Of a stretch of DNA of 64,000 nucleotides, positions 7,854 to 16,158 are shown piece after piece. Position 1 is the stretch's first letter, and every line of letters starts with the position of its first letter. The position numbers and the translations under genes are program-made. The stretch is from UBA4427 sp045106235 (GTDB taxonomy: Bacteria > Myxococcota_A > UBA9160 > UBA4427): positions 248,001-312,000 of the forward strand of contig JBGCEJ010000003.1 of assembly GCA_045106235.1 (NCBI GenBank), read 5' to 3'. The notes beneath the pieces are model-generated. The model ran no database searches, was not told the origin of the DNA, and was given only the letters and a program-made list of their open reading frames with translations.

Positions 7854-9080
7854 TCAGCGCAGCTGAGTGGGCACGCTCCGGATTTCGCGAAGGAACACGT
7901 TCGTCGGGTCCCAGACCATGGTTGCCGGGTCGACGCTGGCACCTTCGGGAAGGTGGTCGAGGAAGTACCCGATCAGCTCCGAGAGCTGCAGGCGGGCGAG
8001 ATGTGAGCCCATGCAGAAGCCTCGGCCGTGGCCGAAGGAAAGGCCGCCGCGCATATCCCGTTCGAAATCGAGCTTCCCGGGATTCTCGAAAACCTTCGGG
8101 TCCCAGCTCGCGCCGAGCACGGAAATCAGCATCAGCGAATCGGCGGGGACCGTCTGTCCCTTCCATTCCATGTCTTCGATCGTTGAGCGGACGAGGAACT
8201 TCGTCGCGCCCTCAAATCGCATGAGCTCCATGACGGCCTTGGGCAGGAGCTCACGATTGGCGCGGAGGTGTTCGAGTTCTTCTGGGTGATCGAGGAGCGT
8301 CTTGACGGCCAGCGATGTGGTGAGGCGCGTCGTATCGGTTCCCGCTGCGAGCAGGACGACGAGCGTCGGCACCACTTCTTCCGGATCCATACCCTCCGTC
8401 TTGTCCACCACTTCGATGATGTGCGAAATCATGTCTTCGCGCGGCTTGACCCTGCGTTCTTCCACTGCTTCGGCCAGCACGGTGATCATGTCCAGTGCTG
8501 CCTTCTCGGCCCGGTCCTTGGCCTCATCCGAGACCAGGGGGCCGATCCCGCGGAAGAAGTCGGGGCCTGCGCGCAGGAAAAGTTCGGTGTTCGAACCGGA
8601 TTCGTCGAGACCCAGGAGGCGGGCGATGACCGTGAGCGGAACTTCCTGAACCAGCTCGACGATGTCGGCTTCTTTTTCGGTCTTGATCGGCGCGCAGTGT
8701 TTTTCGATCACGTCGCGGACGGTGTCGGCCATCTTGCGGATGCTGCCCGGGCGGAAGTCGGGGGCGAGGACTTGGCGAAGGACGAGTTGGTCGTTGTACT
8801 CCTCCTCGTTCTGTTGCGGGCCGCCGGTCATGCGGGCTTCAAGAATCGGCCAGCGTTCTTGTCGCGCTTTCGACTCTTCATCCTCGACCTTCGCAAGGGA
8901 AGGCCGTCGCGACATTTGCGGGTGGTCGCAGAAGGCCCGCACGGATTCGTAGTCGTGCGCGAACCACGCCCCGAACTCTTTATGCTCGAAGAGGCGCCCA
9001 TCGGCATGGAACTGCTCGAAGTAGGGCTTTGGGTTCGAGGTGTATTCGAGTGAGAAGGGGTGGAAGGGCGGGAGTGACAT
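7854..9080 (-). CDS. Cytochrome P450
   Basis: A 408-residue soluble bacterial P450. The haem-ligand motif FGHGRGFCMG has C356 as proximal thiolate; the I-helix oxygen-activation motif AAGTDTT is at 245-251; the K-helix ExxR is E285 to R288. Such enzymes hydroxylate steroids, terpenoids, fatty acids or aromatics using electrons from a ferredoxin and reductase, neither of which is in this window. The ATG at 9080 is chosen because GAGGAA lies upstream and it fits the usual length; the open frame continues 41 codons further without homology. It is the distal member of the TetR-headed minus-strand unit, after a 169-base gap that could hold its own promoter. Confidence 0.95.
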   Translation of the reverse strand: MSLPPFHPFSLEYTSNPKPYFEQFHADGRLFEHKEFGAWFAHDYESVRAFCDHPQMSRRPSLAKVEDEESKARQERWPILEARMTGGPQQNEEEYNDQLVLRQVLAPDFRPGSIRKMADTVRDVIEKHCAPIKTEKEADIVELVQEVPLTVIARLLGLDESGSNTELFLRAGPDFFRGIGPLVSDEAKDRAEKAALDMITVLAEAVEERRVKPREDMISHIIEVVDKTEGMDPEEVVPTLVVLLAAGTDTTRLTTSLAVKTLLDHPEELEHLRANRELLPKAVMELMRFEGATKFLVRSTIEDMEWKGQTVPADSLMLISVLGASWDPKVFENPGKLDFERDMRGGLSFGHGRGFCMGSHLARLQLSELIGYFLDHLPEGASVDPATMVWDPTNVFLREIRSVPTQLR

Positions 9081-9249
9081 GTAGTGTTCCTCGTTGTCTG
9101 CCTTTAAGCGGGGCGGCAAATTACAGCCGGCGCCGAGCGGGGCAGAATGATTCGTACAGACGAAAATAGAGCCACGGACTACGGCCGCGAACTGGGACTG
9201 CAAGCTAAAACAGCGAATGGGTAAGCGGAAAGTGAAGCAACCGGCGTGG

Positions 9250-9660
9250 CTACGCCTCTGGGCCGCTCACTTCCGGGCTCTCGCCATGGGTCTCGAGAAT
9301 CTCGACCAGGTAACCGTCGGGATCTTTCACAAAGGCCGCAGTCACGGGCCAATGCTCCAGCTTCTCGGGCTCCATGACCGATTCTGCGCCAGCGTCCATG
9401 CAGCGCTTATACAATCCCTTGCAATCGTCTGTCTGCAGATAGAGCTTCCAAAAACCATTGCCATGTTCGATGGGGCCGGAATTCGCGCGCTGCCATGCAA
9501 GCTGAATGCGATTGCCGCTTTCACCCTGAAGGACGACCTCGCGGAATTCCTTCTCCTCGATGCGGTGGGTGATTTTCAGGCAGAGGGTGTCTTCGTAGAA
9601 CGCGACGCTCTTGTCGAGATCCGAGACGTTAATGCAGTATTGATCGACACTGACCTTCAT
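9250..9660 (-). CDS. VOC (glyoxalase/dioxygenase fold) family protein
   Basis: A 136-residue protein with two beta-alpha-beta-beta-beta units of the vicinal oxygen chelate superfamily: an N-terminal VSDLDKSVAFYEDTL motif and a C-terminal FVKDPDGYLVEILE metal-site motif. Members are isomerases, lyases or ring-cleaving dioxygenases. Its stop overlaps nothing, but its ATG overlaps the upstream amidohydrolase stop (ATGA), so the two are coupled. It is clearly paralogous to the VOC protein at 31298-31705: both carry S-V-M-E-P-E-[KR]-L-[ED]-[HR]-W-P-V. Confidence 0.9.
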   Translation of the reverse strand: MKVSVDQYCINVSDLDKSVAFYEDTLCLKITHRIEEKEFREVVLQGESGNRIQLAWQRANSGPIEHGNGFWKLYLQTDDCKGLYKRCMDAGAESVMEPEKLEHWPVTAAFVKDPDGYLVEILETHGESPEVSGPEA

Positions 9661-10874
9661 TTGGAGCCCTCCTCGAACGATCCGCGAAGCGGGCCGATGC
9701 GCGCGGCAATCGGTGCAAGTTTTTCGGCGTCGAGATTGTAGAACTCAACGGCATTGCCACCGAGCATGGCCTCAATCTCGTCTTCGGGAATGCCGTGCAG
9801 CGCATCGTATTGCTGTTGTCGCGTCACCGGCCAGCTGCCCTCGGGATGGGGGTAATCGCTGCCCCACATCATGTTCGTGACGCCGATCTCGTGGCGTGCT
9901 TCAGCTTCGCGACGGGACATGCAGGACGCGCCGATCTTGACGTTCTTGTAGAAAGTGTCGACGGGAGACTCCGCGAGGTGGCCGCGAAAATCGCCGAGCT
10001 TCTGTGACTCGCGGGATTCGCGGTAGTGGAATTCGAGTCGGTTGACGAAATCAGGAACCCAAGCGGAGGTTCCTTCGGTAAGGGCGACCTTGAGCTTCGG
10101 GAAGCGTGTAAAGACGCCGCCCCAAAGCATGAAAGTCAGCGGCCGCGTCAGCCAGAGGTGGACTTCCATCAGGTATGCGCCCACCGCGCCGTGGGGGATC
10201 GACTCGCCGTTCGGAGGCGGCATCGGGCCGAAGAACTGTTCCATCGGCGCCGGTCCTGAATGGAAATGGACGGGCATTTGGAGGTCTTCGCAAACGGCCC
10301 AGAACGGATCGTATTTGCCGTGGTTGTAGCCGGGGAAACTGCCCCACAAAGGCGGGAGCAAGACGCCCGAGAGCCCGTTCTTTTTCGCTTCCTTGACCTT
10401 CTGGACTGCGAGGTCGACATCCCAGTAGACGGGGATGCAGGCGAGGCCGATTCGGCGTTCGGGGGCCGTCTGGCAGAACTCAGCCATGAAGCGGTTATGC
10501 GCATCGCATCCGGCCCACATCAGCTCAGCGTTGGCGCCATCGGGCTGCATCGTAAAGCCCGCACCGAAGGGCGGAGCGTTCATCTCTGTTACGCCGTCGG
10601 GGAAGAGCACTTCGGCGACGATGCCTTCGGCGTCGAGAACCTTGTCCCGGGCTTCCGCATCCCACGCTCCGGCGAGCTCTGCATCGCGTCCGTCTCGCCA
10701 TTCTTCATTGATCTCGGTGATCAAGAAATAATCGCTCATGCGCTGCGTCGCTTCGATCTGGATCGGCAGCGCGGCGTCGAATGCGTCGCGATATTTTTCG
10801 TCGACGTAGGGCCTGTATTCGGCGGCATGCAATCCGGCGTGGCCGTCGGAGGAAACTACGAGATAGCGATCCAT
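9657..10874 (-). CDS. Amidohydrolase family protein (amidohydrolase-2)
   Basis: A 405-residue TIM-barrel metal hydrolase of the amidohydrolase-2 type. The N-terminal motif is SSDGHAG, where the second metal-binding His of canonical HxH is replaced, as is common in this subfamily. A middle HFHSG supplies a metal ligand and the C-terminal WGSDYPHPEG supplies the catalytic Asp. Relatives act as decarboxylases, hydratases or lactonases in aromatic and terpenoid breakdown. It is coupled to the VOC gene and lies 82 bases downstream of another amidohydrolase in the same TetR-headed unit. Confidence 0.92.
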   Translation of the reverse strand: MDRYLVVSSDGHAGLHAAEYRPYVDEKYRDAFDAALPIQIEATQRMSDYFLITEINEEWRDGRDAELAGAWDAEARDKVLDAEGIVAEVLFPDGVTEMNAPPFGAGFTMQPDGANAELMWAGCDAHNRFMAEFCQTAPERRIGLACIPVYWDVDLAVQKVKEAKKNGLSGVLLPPLWGSFPGYNHGKYDPFWAVCEDLQMPVHFHSGPAPMEQFFGPMPPPNGESIPHGAVGAYLMEVHLWLTRPLTFMLWGGVFTRFPKLKVALTEGTSAWVPDFVNRLEFHYRESRESQKLGDFRGHLAESPVDTFYKNVKIGASCMSRREAEARHEIGVTNMMWGSDYPHPEGSWPVTRQQQYDALHGIPEDEIEAMLGGNAVEFYNLDAEKLAPIAARIGPLRGSFEEGSK

Positions 10875-10956
10875 GTGGGATTCTCCTGTTCTTTCTTGAA
10901 GCTCAAAGTTTAGCTTTGTGAGCGCGCGGCGACAGGCGCCCGGTTTCTAGGCCGGT

Positions 10957-12207
10957 TTAGGCTTCGCCTCGAATTTCGGCGATCGTTGGGCCGACTTCCT
11001 GGGCGATTTTTGAAAGGGCGCTGACGTCGAAGCCGTAGACCTTGGCCGCATTTAGTCCGAGGATGGCGCGGATATCCGCTTCCTCGAAATCATGAAACGT
11101 TTCGGTCAAAGCCTTTCGTGTGTTAGGCCAGGTTCCCTCGAGGTGCGGGTAGTCCGAGCCCCACATGAACTTCTCGACGCCGAGTTCTTTCACGAAATGC
11201 GCCTCATGCCGAGGGAGAAACGACGAACCGAGGAAGCAATTGCGTTCGAAATACTCCGTGGGCGAGAGGGTGAGGTCCTTGGTGAAATGCTTGAAGATCG
11301 GATCCTGCGCTTTGAACTCGAGGACCCGAAGCTTTTCGCCGACCCAGCCGGAACCGACTTCTGTGAGCACGTACTTGAGATTCGGGTAGCGCTCAAACAC
11401 CCCCGACCACATCAGGGCGGTGAAGGGCCGCTGAGCCCACATGTCGACTTCACTGATGAACATGGCGGTGGCGGTCGGGACGTCTCCGTAGTCGGGTGAC
11501 CATCCTGAATGCGACTGGAGCGGCAAGTTGAGCTCGTCACAGACGGCCCAAATTGGTTCGTAGCGCGGGTGATGATAGAACGGATGATCGCCTGTGCTCG
11601 AGGGGAGCAGGACGCCGCCCCAAAGTCCCATCTTGGCGGCATCGCGAATCACTTCGACCGTTACGTCGATATCGTCGACGTTGATGAGAGCCACGCCCGC
11701 CATGCGCTCGGGATTCGTGCTGCAGAAATCTGCGAGCCAGCGGTTGTAGGTCTTGCAGCCTTCGAGATTCTGCTCCGGGTCGACATCATGCCGGTACTGC
11801 ATGAGTCCCGCGCCGAAGGGCGCCATCTGCGGGAAGATGATCTCCCCGGCGCTCATGTCTTCGTCGATTTCCTTCATGCGAACCGAGGCATCCCATTCTC
11901 CGCGACGAGGCGCGAAGGGGTTACTCGGGTCGCTGAGCATGGCGAGCAGGTCTTCATCATTTGGCGTGACGGTCGGGTTCGACATCGCCTTCATTCGCTC
12001 GCCGCCGTCCCCGGCATTCTCGGCGTAGGCTTCGACCGCTTCCTGGTCAAAGAAAGTGCCGGCGCGGGTCATCATCTCGCGGGTGTAGTTGACCCACCAG
12101 GCGTTAGCGGCTTCGTGATGCTCTTTGGCCATGTACTCGTTGTAGATGGAGGGCAGGGCGCCTGCGTGGCAATCGGAGCTGATGATGAGGACTTTTTCGT
12201 CAGACAT
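10957..12207 (-). CDS. Amidohydrolase family protein (amidohydrolase-2), paralogue
   Basis: A 416-residue paralogue of the downstream gene. Motifs: SSDCHAG near the N-terminus, LQSHSGWSPDYG for the middle metal ligand and WGSDYPHLEGTWP for the catalytic Asp. Having two consecutive amidohydrolases suggests either successive steps, two substrates, or a hetero-oligomer; sequence alone does not decide. It sits 74 bases after the SDR gene in the TetR-headed run. Confidence 0.92.
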   Translation of the reverse strand: MSDEKVLIISSDCHAGALPSIYNEYMAKEHHEAANAWWVNYTREMMTRAGTFFDQEAVEAYAENAGDGGERMKAMSNPTVTPNDEDLLAMLSDPSNPFAPRRGEWDASVRMKEIDEDMSAGEIIFPQMAPFGAGLMQYRHDVDPEQNLEGCKTYNRWLADFCSTNPERMAGVALINVDDIDVTVEVIRDAAKMGLWGGVLLPSSTGDHPFYHHPRYEPIWAVCDELNLPLQSHSGWSPDYGDVPTATAMFISEVDMWAQRPFTALMWSGVFERYPNLKYVLTEVGSGWVGEKLRVLEFKAQDPIFKHFTKDLTLSPTEYFERNCFLGSSFLPRHEAHFVKELGVEKFMWGSDYPHLEGTWPNTRKALTETFHDFEEADIRAILGLNAAKVYGFDVSALSKIAQEVGPTIAEIRGEA

Positions 12208-12281
12208 AACATGATTCCTTTGGAGTCTTGGCTTTGGAGCAGGTCATCGTAGAGACGGAAGGAGAGACGGGAAGAGAGGGC

Positions 12282-13157
12282 TCAGTCCAGTCCCATATGC
12301 TGGAGTTCGATCGGGCATTCCCCGCGTGCGAGTTTTGCTGCGCGCTCGTTGAGGGTGGCTTCCATGCTGGCGCGGTCGATCATGATCACGAAGTCTTCAT
12401 TGCGAATCCCTTCGAGCGCGAATTGCGCGAGCTCGTCGAGGTCTTGGACAGGCATGTCGAAGCCCGCCTCGCGTGCGCCCTTCATGAAATCATCGAAGGT
12501 CGTTTCCTGGGAGGTGTCGACATCGTTCGTTCGAGCGAGTTCCGTGGGTCGGTTTCGCTTCGTCGTCCAGATGCCTGTATTCAGCATGCCGCCGGAGGGG
12601 TAGAAGATCGCCGCGCGGAGCTTGGTGTCCCGGCCGATGAGCTGCGCCGCCAGGCATTCCGTCATCGTTGAGACGGCCGCCTTGCTCGAGGCGTAGACGA
12701 CCTGTTGCGCGAGCGGCGAGATCCCACCGTCGCCGGAAGAGGTGTTGATCACGTAGCCCTCTTCGCCCGAGGCAAGCATGCGCGGGACAAAGGCCTGAAC
12801 ACCGTGGGCAACGCCCGAAACGTTGACTCCGTGAACCCAAGCGAAATCCGAAGACTCGGTCTCCCAGAGATCGAGATTCGGCGCGGAGACGCCGGCGTTA
12901 TTGCACAGGATATGGCAAGCGCCGTGGGTATCGAAGGTGTAGTCCGCGAGAGCGCGCACGGAGGCGGCGTCGGAGACATCGGTGACGAAGCCGGAAACGT
13001 TTTCGCCGAGTTCTTCGCAGGTGGCTTTGAGGACCGGTTCTTCGACATCGCCAATGACGACTTTCATGCCTTCGCCGAGAAAGGCCTTAACGAGGGCCTT
13101 GCCGATTCCGCCGGCACCCCCTGTGACGACGGCAACTCGGTTTCTGAATTCTTTCAT
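12282..13157 (-). CDS. SDR family NAD(P)-dependent oxidoreductase
   Basis: A 291-residue short-chain dehydrogenase/reductase. The cofactor motif TGGAGGIG is near the N-terminus, followed by NNAG around residue 88, a Ser in INTSSGDGG and the catalytic pair in YASSK. The acidic residue in VVIGDV at the end of beta-2 favours NAD over NADP. It would oxidise or reduce a hydroxy/keto group in the pathway controlled by the TetR protein encoded 27 bases upstream. Confidence 0.93.
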   Translation of the reverse strand: MKEFRNRVAVVTGGAGGIGKALVKAFLGEGMKVVIGDVEEPVLKATCEELGENVSGFVTDVSDAASVRALADYTFDTHGACHILCNNAGVSAPNLDLWETESSDFAWVHGVNVSGVAHGVQAFVPRMLASGEEGYVINTSSGDGGISPLAQQVVYASSKAAVSTMTECLAAQLIGRDTKLRAAIFYPSGGMLNTGIWTTKRNRPTELARTNDVDTSQETTFDDFMKGAREAGFDMPVQDLDELAQFALEGIRNEDFVIMIDRASMEATLNERAAKLARGECPIELQHMGLD

Positions 13158-13184
13158 CTGAAGTGTTTCTCCTGTTTCTGAAGC

Positions 13185-13820
13185 TTAGGTTCGCGGCTCT
13201 TCCGGGAGGAGCCCGACGAGGAATGCACCCAGAGCAGCGGTCCGTCCCTCCAGGTCGTAGTCGTCTCGGTGAATCCACTCGAGGGTCGTTGTGTAGATGG
13301 CGCCGAGAATCAATTCGGTGAAGGTTTCGAGGGAAGCGTTCGGGGGCAGGTCTTCCGGTCCGCCCTCTTTAAGTAAGGCTTGGAGCGCCGTCGAAAGGCG
13401 GAGCTCGCCTTCGGCTCCGTCCGAGGATTCATGGGCGACTTGGAAGAAGGCGCCGACGGATTCGCGATGAATCGGGCTCACGTCGAGGGTGCGATCACGG
13501 AGGCTGACAAAGAGCAACTCCAGTCGCTCGCGGTTGCTCGCGCCCCGACTCCGGGCATCGTCGATCAATGCAACGAAGCGCGAGACGGCGTCCCGGGACA
13601 GTTCCTGGACGATGTGAGATTTCGTCGGGAAATGGTTGCAGAGCGTTCGCTTCGCGACGTCCGCCGCACGGCAGATATCGTCGATCTTGGTCTTCTCGAC
13701 GCCTTGCTCGATAAAGAGCGCTTCGGCGGTCTCGAGAACGAGGCTGCGGAATTCCTGAACCCGGCGGTCAACGCGGCTCTGTGCGGGGTCTACGGGGTGA
13801 AGGAGGGATGGATTCGGCAT
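13185..13820 (-). CDS. TetR family transcriptional regulator
   Basis: A 211-residue repressor-type protein. The N-terminal helix-turn-helix is visible as FIEQGVEKTKIDDICRAADV followed by KRTLCNHFPTKS, the usual TetR order with a recognition helix ending in a FxxK-like turn. The C-terminal region is a variable ligand-binding and dimerisation domain. The ATG at 13820 has a strong GGAGG Shine-Dalgarno; the longer frame would run through the operator and is rejected. It is the promoter-proximal gene of a same-strand series (SDR, two amidohydrolases, VOC, P450), which suggests an autoregulated catabolic unit. The ligand is probably a pathway substrate or CoA ester (inference). Confidence 0.92.
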   Translation of the reverse strand: MPNPSLLHPVDPAQSRVDRRVQEFRSLVLETAEALFIEQGVEKTKIDDICRAADVAKRTLCNHFPTKSHIVQELSRDAVSRFVALIDDARSRGASNRERLELLFVSLRDRTLDVSPIHRESVGAFFQVAHESSDGAEGELRLSTALQALLKEGGPEDLPPNASLETFTELILGAIYTTTLEWIHRDDYDLEGRTAALGAFLVGLLPEEPRT

Positions 13821-13832
13821 TTTGCCTCCAAT

Positions 13833-13854
13833 TGGCACGCGAGTGCCAGCTGGC
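13833..13854. promoter_or_regulatory. Probable TetR operator: overlapping palindromes
   Basis: TGGCAC (13833-13838), GCGA, GTGCCA (13843-13848) form a perfect 6-bp-arm inverted repeat. It overlaps a second perfect 10-bp palindrome, GCCAGCTGGC (13845-13854). The pair lies directly upstream of the Shine-Dalgarno of the TetR gene, 13 bases from its start codon, where a repressor would block the promoter or early elongation. Size and position match TetR-family operators. Confidence 0.6.
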
Positions 13855-13895
13855 CTGAAGTATCCATTCCTGGGAAGGGCTGTCAAGCAGGCGGT

Positions 13896-14756
13896 TCACT
13901 GCTGCTTCTGAAAGGCTTTCAAGTCATCCGAGATCAGCGCCCAGAGTCCCGAACGGTTTCCTCGGGGCTGGCCTTCTTTGAAGACAAAATAGGAGGGAAG
14001 CGCGACGAGCTGCGCGCCGTGCTTTTTGAGAAAGGCCTTGAGGTCTTGATCTTGGCTGGCTGAGAGGAAGGGGGTGTAGATCACTTCCGCGTAGGCATAG
14101 TCCTCTCCGTTTTCCCGGACCGCCTCGCGAATAAACGCATTGCTCATGACGCAGGACGGGCATCCCGGGTCGGGAGAGGTGATATGCAGCAACAAGAATC
14201 GGTCCTGGCTATGGGTCGCGACGTAGGCGTCGAGATCTTTGGAGGCGACGGACGTGATGGGCGTCTCGGAAAGCGGGCGGTCCAGCGCGGCCTTTCTTGC
14301 GGCGAATTTCGTTTCGATGTCCGCGACGAGGTTGTCTCCTGGGTTCACCCCTAAGTGGACGATCTGCGAACCTTTGTAATAAATAGACGCGGAGGGGAAT
14401 TGGTCGAGCTTGAGGCTTGGGTTCCAGGCTTCGTAGATGAGTTGGACGAATTCGAATCGGTCGCCGAGTTGATTTTGCGCTCGCAGTAGGGCGGCGTTGC
14501 TCTTGATGCATGCCTGGCAGGCGGGGTCGAGTGACGTGACGAGCGCGACGAGGGGGCGCTTCTTGCTCGACTGGAGCAGGACCATCTTTGATCCGGCATG
14601 GGGAATGGAGGTGACGCTTTCCTTCTCTTTGGATGCAGGTGCCGAGGAAATCGTCTTCGCGCTCGTCGCGGTCGAGGACTGCGCGAAGGCCTGTAAGCCC
14701 GTTGTCGAGAGGAGACCCGTGATGACCAGGATGAGTGCTCTACGTCTTGCGCGCAT
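13896..14756 (-). CDS. Periplasmic protein with two tandem thioredoxin-like domains
   Basis: A 286-residue exported protein with a Sec signal peptide (basic MRARRRA, hydrophobic LILVITGLLSTTGLQAFA, cleavage after AFA). The mature part holds two similar thioredoxin-like halves. The first (about 55-160) has DPACQAC with C80 and C83; the second (about 165-285) has DPGCPSC with C199 and C202. Both are followed by a strand and a conserved Pro-rich turn (FPSASIYYKG, LPSYFVFKEG) matching the cis-Pro region. A role in disulfide exchange or thiol reduction outside the cytoplasm is likely. Its neighbours do not reveal the partner. Confidence 0.75.
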   Translation of the reverse strand: MRARRRALILVITGLLSTTGLQAFAQSSTATSAKTISSAPASKEKESVTSIPHAGSKMVLLQSSKKRPLVALVTSLDPACQACIKSNAALLRAQNQLGDRFEFVQLIYEAWNPSLKLDQFPSASIYYKGSQIVHLGVNPGDNLVADIETKFAARKAALDRPLSETPITSVASKDLDAYVATHSQDRFLLLHITSPDPGCPSCVMSNAFIREAVRENGEDYAYAEVIYTPFLSASQDQDLKAFLKKHGAQLVALPSYFVFKEGQPRGNRSGLWALISDDLKAFQKQQ

Positions 14757-14853
14757 GAGGTGTACTCCGTGTTGAACTGAAAGTTCTGAGTGGGTGCGCA
14801 GCGTGTCCTATGCTCTGCTGCGAGCCGAAACTGACTACGATTGGACTTGAAGA

Positions 14854-15390
14854 ATGCTCTATCAACTCGAAGACCGGAGGGTCGTCGCCGAAGGGGACTA
14901 TTTTGTGGCGGAGAGCGCCGAGGTGATCGGCTCCGTCGTCCTCAAGAATAACGCGAGCGTTTGGTTTAACGCTGTGATTCGAGGCGATAGTGAACTGATT
15001 ACCGTGGGCGAGAACAGCAATGTTCAGGATGGCTCTGTTCTGCACGCGGACCCCGGCATGCCGCTCACGATCGGGGATAACGTGACGATCGGGCATATGG
15101 TGATGCTGCATGGTTGTACGATTGGCGAAGGTTCGCTGATCGGAATCGGAAGCACGATTTTGAACGGCGCCAAAATCGGCAAGGGCTGTTTGGTCGGGGC
15201 CCATTCACTGATCACGGAGAACAAAGAGTTCCCGGATCATTCCATGATCCTCGGCTCGCCGGCCAAGGTGGTGCGGACGCTGACCGAGGAGCAGGTGACC
15301 AACCTTGCCCGGAGCGCGGGCGGCTACGTCGCCAACGGGCAGCGCTTTCGCCGCTCGATGTCGGTTCAGGACGTCGCCGACGCGCCTTGA
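14854..15390 (+). CDS. Gamma-carbonic anhydrase family protein
   Basis: A 178-residue left-handed beta-helix protein with hexapeptide repeats (IGENV/TIGDNVTIGH type). The zinc ligands of the gamma class appear as H in VLHAD and the two His of IGHMVMLHGC. Known relatives (YrdA, CaiE, PaaY) are homotrimers that hydrate CO2 or hydrolyse thioesters such as CoA adducts. The start is the first ATG after the divergent intergenic region. PaaY-like thioesterase activity would fit the many CoA-linked enzymes nearby, but this is inference. Confidence 0.92.
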   Translation: MLYQLEDRRVVAEGDYFVAESAEVIGSVVLKNNASVWFNAVIRGDSELITVGENSNVQDGSVLHADPGMPLTIGDNVTIGHMVMLHGCTIGEGSLIGIGSTILNGAKIGKGCLVGAHSLITENKEFPDHSMILGSPAKVVRTLTEEQVTNLARSAGGYVANGQRFRRSMSVQDVADAP

Positions 15391-15439
15391 TTCCCTTTTG
15401 GGGTGGGGCGGGGTAGGGCGGGCTTGCTCCTTGCTCGCC

Positions 15440-16108
15440 TTAGGTTGCGATCAGGAGCCGTAGTCGGTTGCCGACGCGTTCGGCGTGGTCGGCGACGTTC
15501 GCGGTCCAGAGCAGCATGCGATGCCAGAAAACCGTGGCGACGCCGAGTTCGTCTTCGATCGAGAAGAGCGTTCGGCAGGCCGCATCGAGGAGTTGGTCCG
15601 TTTCCGTCTCGATCTTTCCGAGTTCGTCGAGCATTCCGCTGACCCGGGCGACCTCGCGATCCCCAAAGCCGGTCTCGATGAGTTCGTCCAGTTCGTCGAT
15701 GACGCGCTTTGCCATCTCGCAGGCCACGACGGTTCGTTCCGCGAGCGCGCGAAACGGCTCGACCAGGTTCTCGGGAAGTTTCATAGAGCGCTGGTCGGCG
15801 AGTTCGGCGATATCCTGAGTGACATCGGCGATCGAGTCCTGGCTGTCCAGAATCTCAAGCAGATCGCGTCGCTCCATCGCCATCATGAGTCGGCGGGGAA
15901 GGTTGCTGCGAATATCGTGCTTGATCTCGTCGGCTTCATGCTCGAGCCGGTCGATCTCGGCACGCATGGCGCGGATTTTCTCGACGTCGCCCGTGGCCAT
16001 CGCCTCCACCAAGGGGACGATCTCACGCGCGCATTCGACCGCAGCCCGCATATGCTCCTGCATCGGGCGGATCGGGGATCGCCCTACGAGTTTGTCCATC
16101 CAAGACAT
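15440..16108 (-). CDS. DUF47 family phosphate-transport accessory protein (PhoU-like)
   Basis: A 222-residue, almost wholly helical cytoplasmic protein of the DUF47/TIGR00153 family, distantly related to PhoU. It starts MSWMDKLVGRSPIRPMQEHM, typical for the family, and contains a conserved DRLEHEADEIKHDI segment with acidic metal-binding residues. Family members are encoded next to PiT transporters and are thought to regulate phosphate uptake. Here it lies 50 bases downstream of a PiT gene on the same strand. Confidence 0.92.
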   Translation of the reverse strand: MSWMDKLVGRSPIRPMQEHMRAAVECAREIVPLVEAMATGDVEKIRAMRAEIDRLEHEADEIKHDIRSNLPRRLMMAMERRDLLEILDSQDSIADVTQDIAELADQRSMKLPENLVEPFRALAERTVVACEMAKRVIDELDELIETGFGDREVARVSGMLDELGKIETETDQLLDAACRTLFSIEDELGVATVFWHRMLLWTANVADHAERVGNRLRLLIAT

Positions 16109-16158
16109 GATGCGACTCCTTTGGGTGGGAGAGGTCGAGCGATTGCGCGCTCGAGAGC

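Noticed and set aside
8268..9053. Long plus-strand frame opposite the P450 gene
   Set aside because: P450 motifs are intact on the minus strand.
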